From a bacterium (GTDB lineage: Bacteria > Patescibacteriota > Microgenomatia > UBA1406 > GWC2-37-13): a DNA stretch of 64,000 nt. Below, one piece after another: positions 62,901 through 64,000 of this stretch. The DNA lies in the NCBI GenBank assembly GCA_021796235.1, contig JAJYOJ010000003.1, forward strand, positions 1-64,000, in the 5' to 3' direction. Each line of letters starts with the position of its first letter. Position 1 is the stretch's first letter. Below the pieces are notes generated by a model. That model was given only the letters and a program-made list of their open reading frames with translations, had not been told where the DNA came from and searched no databases. The position numbers and the translations under genes are program-made.

Positions 62901-63185
62901 ATGTCAAGATCAGTCAAAAAAGGACCATACATAGATCAAAAGTTATTGCAGAAAGTTTTGAGAAGAAAACAGAGCGGTGATAATTCTGCAATCAAAACTT
63001 GGTCAAGAGATTGTCAAGTCGCACCGGATTTTGTTGGACAGAGAATTGCAATTCACAACGGCAAAAAATTTATCGAGGTTTTAATCTCTGAATCAATGAT
63101 TGGTCATCGGTTGGGAGAGTTTTCTCCAACCCGAACTTTCAGAAGCCACGGTAAAGTTACTAAGAAAATAGTTGAAGCAACCTAA
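62901..63185 (+). CDS. rpsS: 30S ribosomal protein S19, relocated
   Basis: 94 residues from the ATG at 62901 (MSRSVKKGPYIDQKLL). Landmarks are an IKTWSRDCQVAPDFVGQRIA stretch, HNGKKFIEVLISESMIGHRL and GEFSPTRTFRSHG. The identification is secure, but the position is not standard: rpsS is nearly always between rplB and rplV, and here it lies between the S14 and S8 genes. An upstream in-frame ATG at 62859 is inside rpsZ and is not used. Confidence 0.95.
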   Translation: MSRSVKKGPYIDQKLLQKVLRRKQSGDNSAIKTWSRDCQVAPDFVGQRIAIHNGKKFIEVLISESMIGHRLGEFSPTRTFRSHGKVTKKIVEAT

Positions 63186-63189
63186 TAAT

Positions 63190-63576
63190 ATGGAAAATTC
63201 ATTTATTGATTTAATCATTAGAATAAAAAACGGTTATATGGCGCATCTTCCCCAGGTGGAATCGCCTCATTCAAAGTTTAGGGAGGCAATAGTAAAAAAG
63301 CTGGTAGCTCTTAAACTTGTCGCCGAATATAAAGTAGAGTCCACCAGAGGCAAAAAGATTGTTGTCAAACTTTCATATCCGCATAGTCAAGCTGCCTTAA
63401 CCGATGTTGAGATAGTTTCCCGTCCCGGAAGCAGGATTTACATTTCAAGTAAAAAATTAAAGCCGGTTTTGAGTGGTATGGGTTATGCAGTTCTCTCTAC
63501 GCCGCAAGGTATTATGACAGGTAGCGAGGCGAGAAAGGCAAAAATTGGGGGAGAATTATTATTTAAGATTTGGTAA
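63190..63576 (+). CDS. rpsH: 30S ribosomal protein S8
   Basis: 128 residues from the ATG at 63190 (MENSFIDLIIRIKNGYMA). It shows an SRPGSRIYISSKKLKPV stretch and the C-terminal GIMTGSEARKAKIGGELL. It follows rpsS by 4 bases; the longer frame start at 63172 is inside rpsS. Confidence 0.94.
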   Translation: MENSFIDLIIRIKNGYMAHLPQVESPHSKFREAIVKKLVALKLVAEYKVESTRGKKIVVKLSYPHSQAALTDVEIVSRPGSRIYISSKKLKPVLSGMGYAVLSTPQGIMTGSEARKAKIGGELLFKIW

Positions 63577-63589
63577 TTAAGTATTATTT

Positions 63590-64000
63590 ATGTCAAAAAT
63601 AGGCAACGCGCCAATTCTGGTTCCCACGGGAGTAACGGTTGAGATCACCGAACCTGCCGTTACTGTTGTTGGTAAGGAGGGCAGGTTAATCATAGAGATG
63701 CCTAGGGTTTTAAAAATAGAAAAGGCAGACGATAAACTTGTAGTTAGCCGTAAAGATGAATCTAAAAAAACCAAATCTTTGCATGGACTGTATAGGCAAC
63801 TTGTTTACAATGCTGTCACGGGAGTTCTTAAGCCTTGGCAGAAGCGCTTAGAGGTTTTCGGAACAGGTTATAACGTAAAATCGCAGGGTGAAGATTTGGT
63901 TTTTAAAATTGGTTACTCGCATCCGGTAGTTTTCAAAAAAGTTGAAGGCATTAAATTCCAAACCGAAGGCAGTAATAAAGTAGCTGTTTCCGGCGTTGAT
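63590..64000 (+). CDS. rplF: 50S ribosomal protein L6, N-terminal part
   Basis: 137 codons before the window ends. It starts MSKIGNAPILVPTGVTVEIT and includes a GLYRQLVYNAVTGVLKPWQK segment and LEVFGTGYNVKSQG, followed by the GYSHPVVF motif of L6. The C-terminal ~45 residues lie beyond the right edge. Confidence 0.94.
   Translation, partial: MSKIGNAPILVPTGVTVEITEPAVTVVGKEGRLIIEMPRVLKIEKADDKLVVSRKDESKKTKSLHGLYRQLVYNAVTGVLKPWQKRLEVFGTGYNVKSQGEDLVFKIGYSHPVVFKKVEGIKFQTEGSNKVAVSGVD

Noticed and set aside
1-64000. CRISPR array, prophage or defence island
   Set aside because: No regular direct repeats with spacers, no Cas, integrase, capsid or terminase genes were found. The only nuclease-helicase fits ordinary break repair.
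1-64000. Alternative genetic code with TGA read as Gly
   Set aside because: TGA ends several well-defined genes at the right place (for example 17899-17901 before thpR), so TGA is a stop.

Overview
The window is a dense, AT-rich bacterial chromosome segment that reads as a Candidate Phyla Radiation (Patescibacteria) genome, most likely Microgenomates-like. This assignment is inference. It rests on short versions of universal proteins (IF-2 of 482 residues with no N-terminal extension, AspRS without the GAD insertion, a 246-residue HrcA), on small uncharacterised families common in that group (DUF4012, DUF5679, DUF5652, DUF3048, DUF4446), on near-absence of Shine-Dalgarno sequences and on a tRNA gene without encoded CCA. 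TGA is used as a normal stop, so the UGA-as-glycine code of Gracilibacteria/Absconditabacteria does not apply. No phage, CRISPR array or intact insertion sequence was seen.

Layout. 1-3.4 kb: the tail of an alcohol dehydrogenase, a large Nudix-fusion protein, a decayed transposase end, tRNA-Tyr and two small unknown genes. 3.4-17.4 kb: mostly minus strand, with an SDR, a D,D-carboxypeptidase, aspS, a divergent structured leader RNA, recJ, rmuC, and a nusA-infB-degenerate DHH protein block led by L25 and a DUF4012 protein. 17.4-24.6 kb: plus strand, with a nucleotidyltransferase, thpR, envelope proteins, secD-secF, a triple zinc-ribbon protein and a metallo-hydrolase. 24.5-26.7 kb: the CCA-adding enzyme and endonuclease IV. 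26.8-33 kb: the heat-shock operon hrcA-grpE-dnaK-dnaJ behind a CIRCE-like operator, running into epmA-efp and a RodZ-like protein. 33-36 kb: radA and argS. 36-45.7 kb: an envelope and polysaccharide block (PEGA protein, GT2-GtrA, UDP-xylose synthase, Ugd, RfbD, RfbB, matrixin protease, MiaB-like enzyme, MraY/WecA-like transferase). 45.8-55.4 kb: glyA, a cupin, small membrane proteins, two glycosyltransferases, a metal-sensor-like regulator pair and a UvrD-like helicase-nuclease. 55.4-64 kb: tuf and the S10-spc ribosomal protein cluster, running off the right edge inside rplF.

How the genes work together. Translation and its quality control dominate: two aminoacyl-tRNA synthetases, CCA addition, EF-P with its modifying enzyme, IF-2, EF-Tu and 16 ribosomal proteins. 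Ugd plus UXS give a UDP-glucuronate to UDP-xylose route. RfbB and RfbD are two of the four dTDP-rhamnose steps, and the membrane glycosyltransferases are the likely users of these sugars. Several promoters place the -10 box only 6-12 bases before the start codon, which suggests largely leaderless transcripts.

The items most worth a second look are: a 99-bp imperfect palindrome inserted in frame in the MiaB-like gene; attenuator-like leaders whose terminators abut the start codons of rplC and of a 98-codon gene; rpsS moved from its usual place between rplB and rplV to between the S14 and S8 genes; a Nudix protein with a possible RelA/SpoT-like C-terminus; and a DHH-family protein that has lost several metal ligands.
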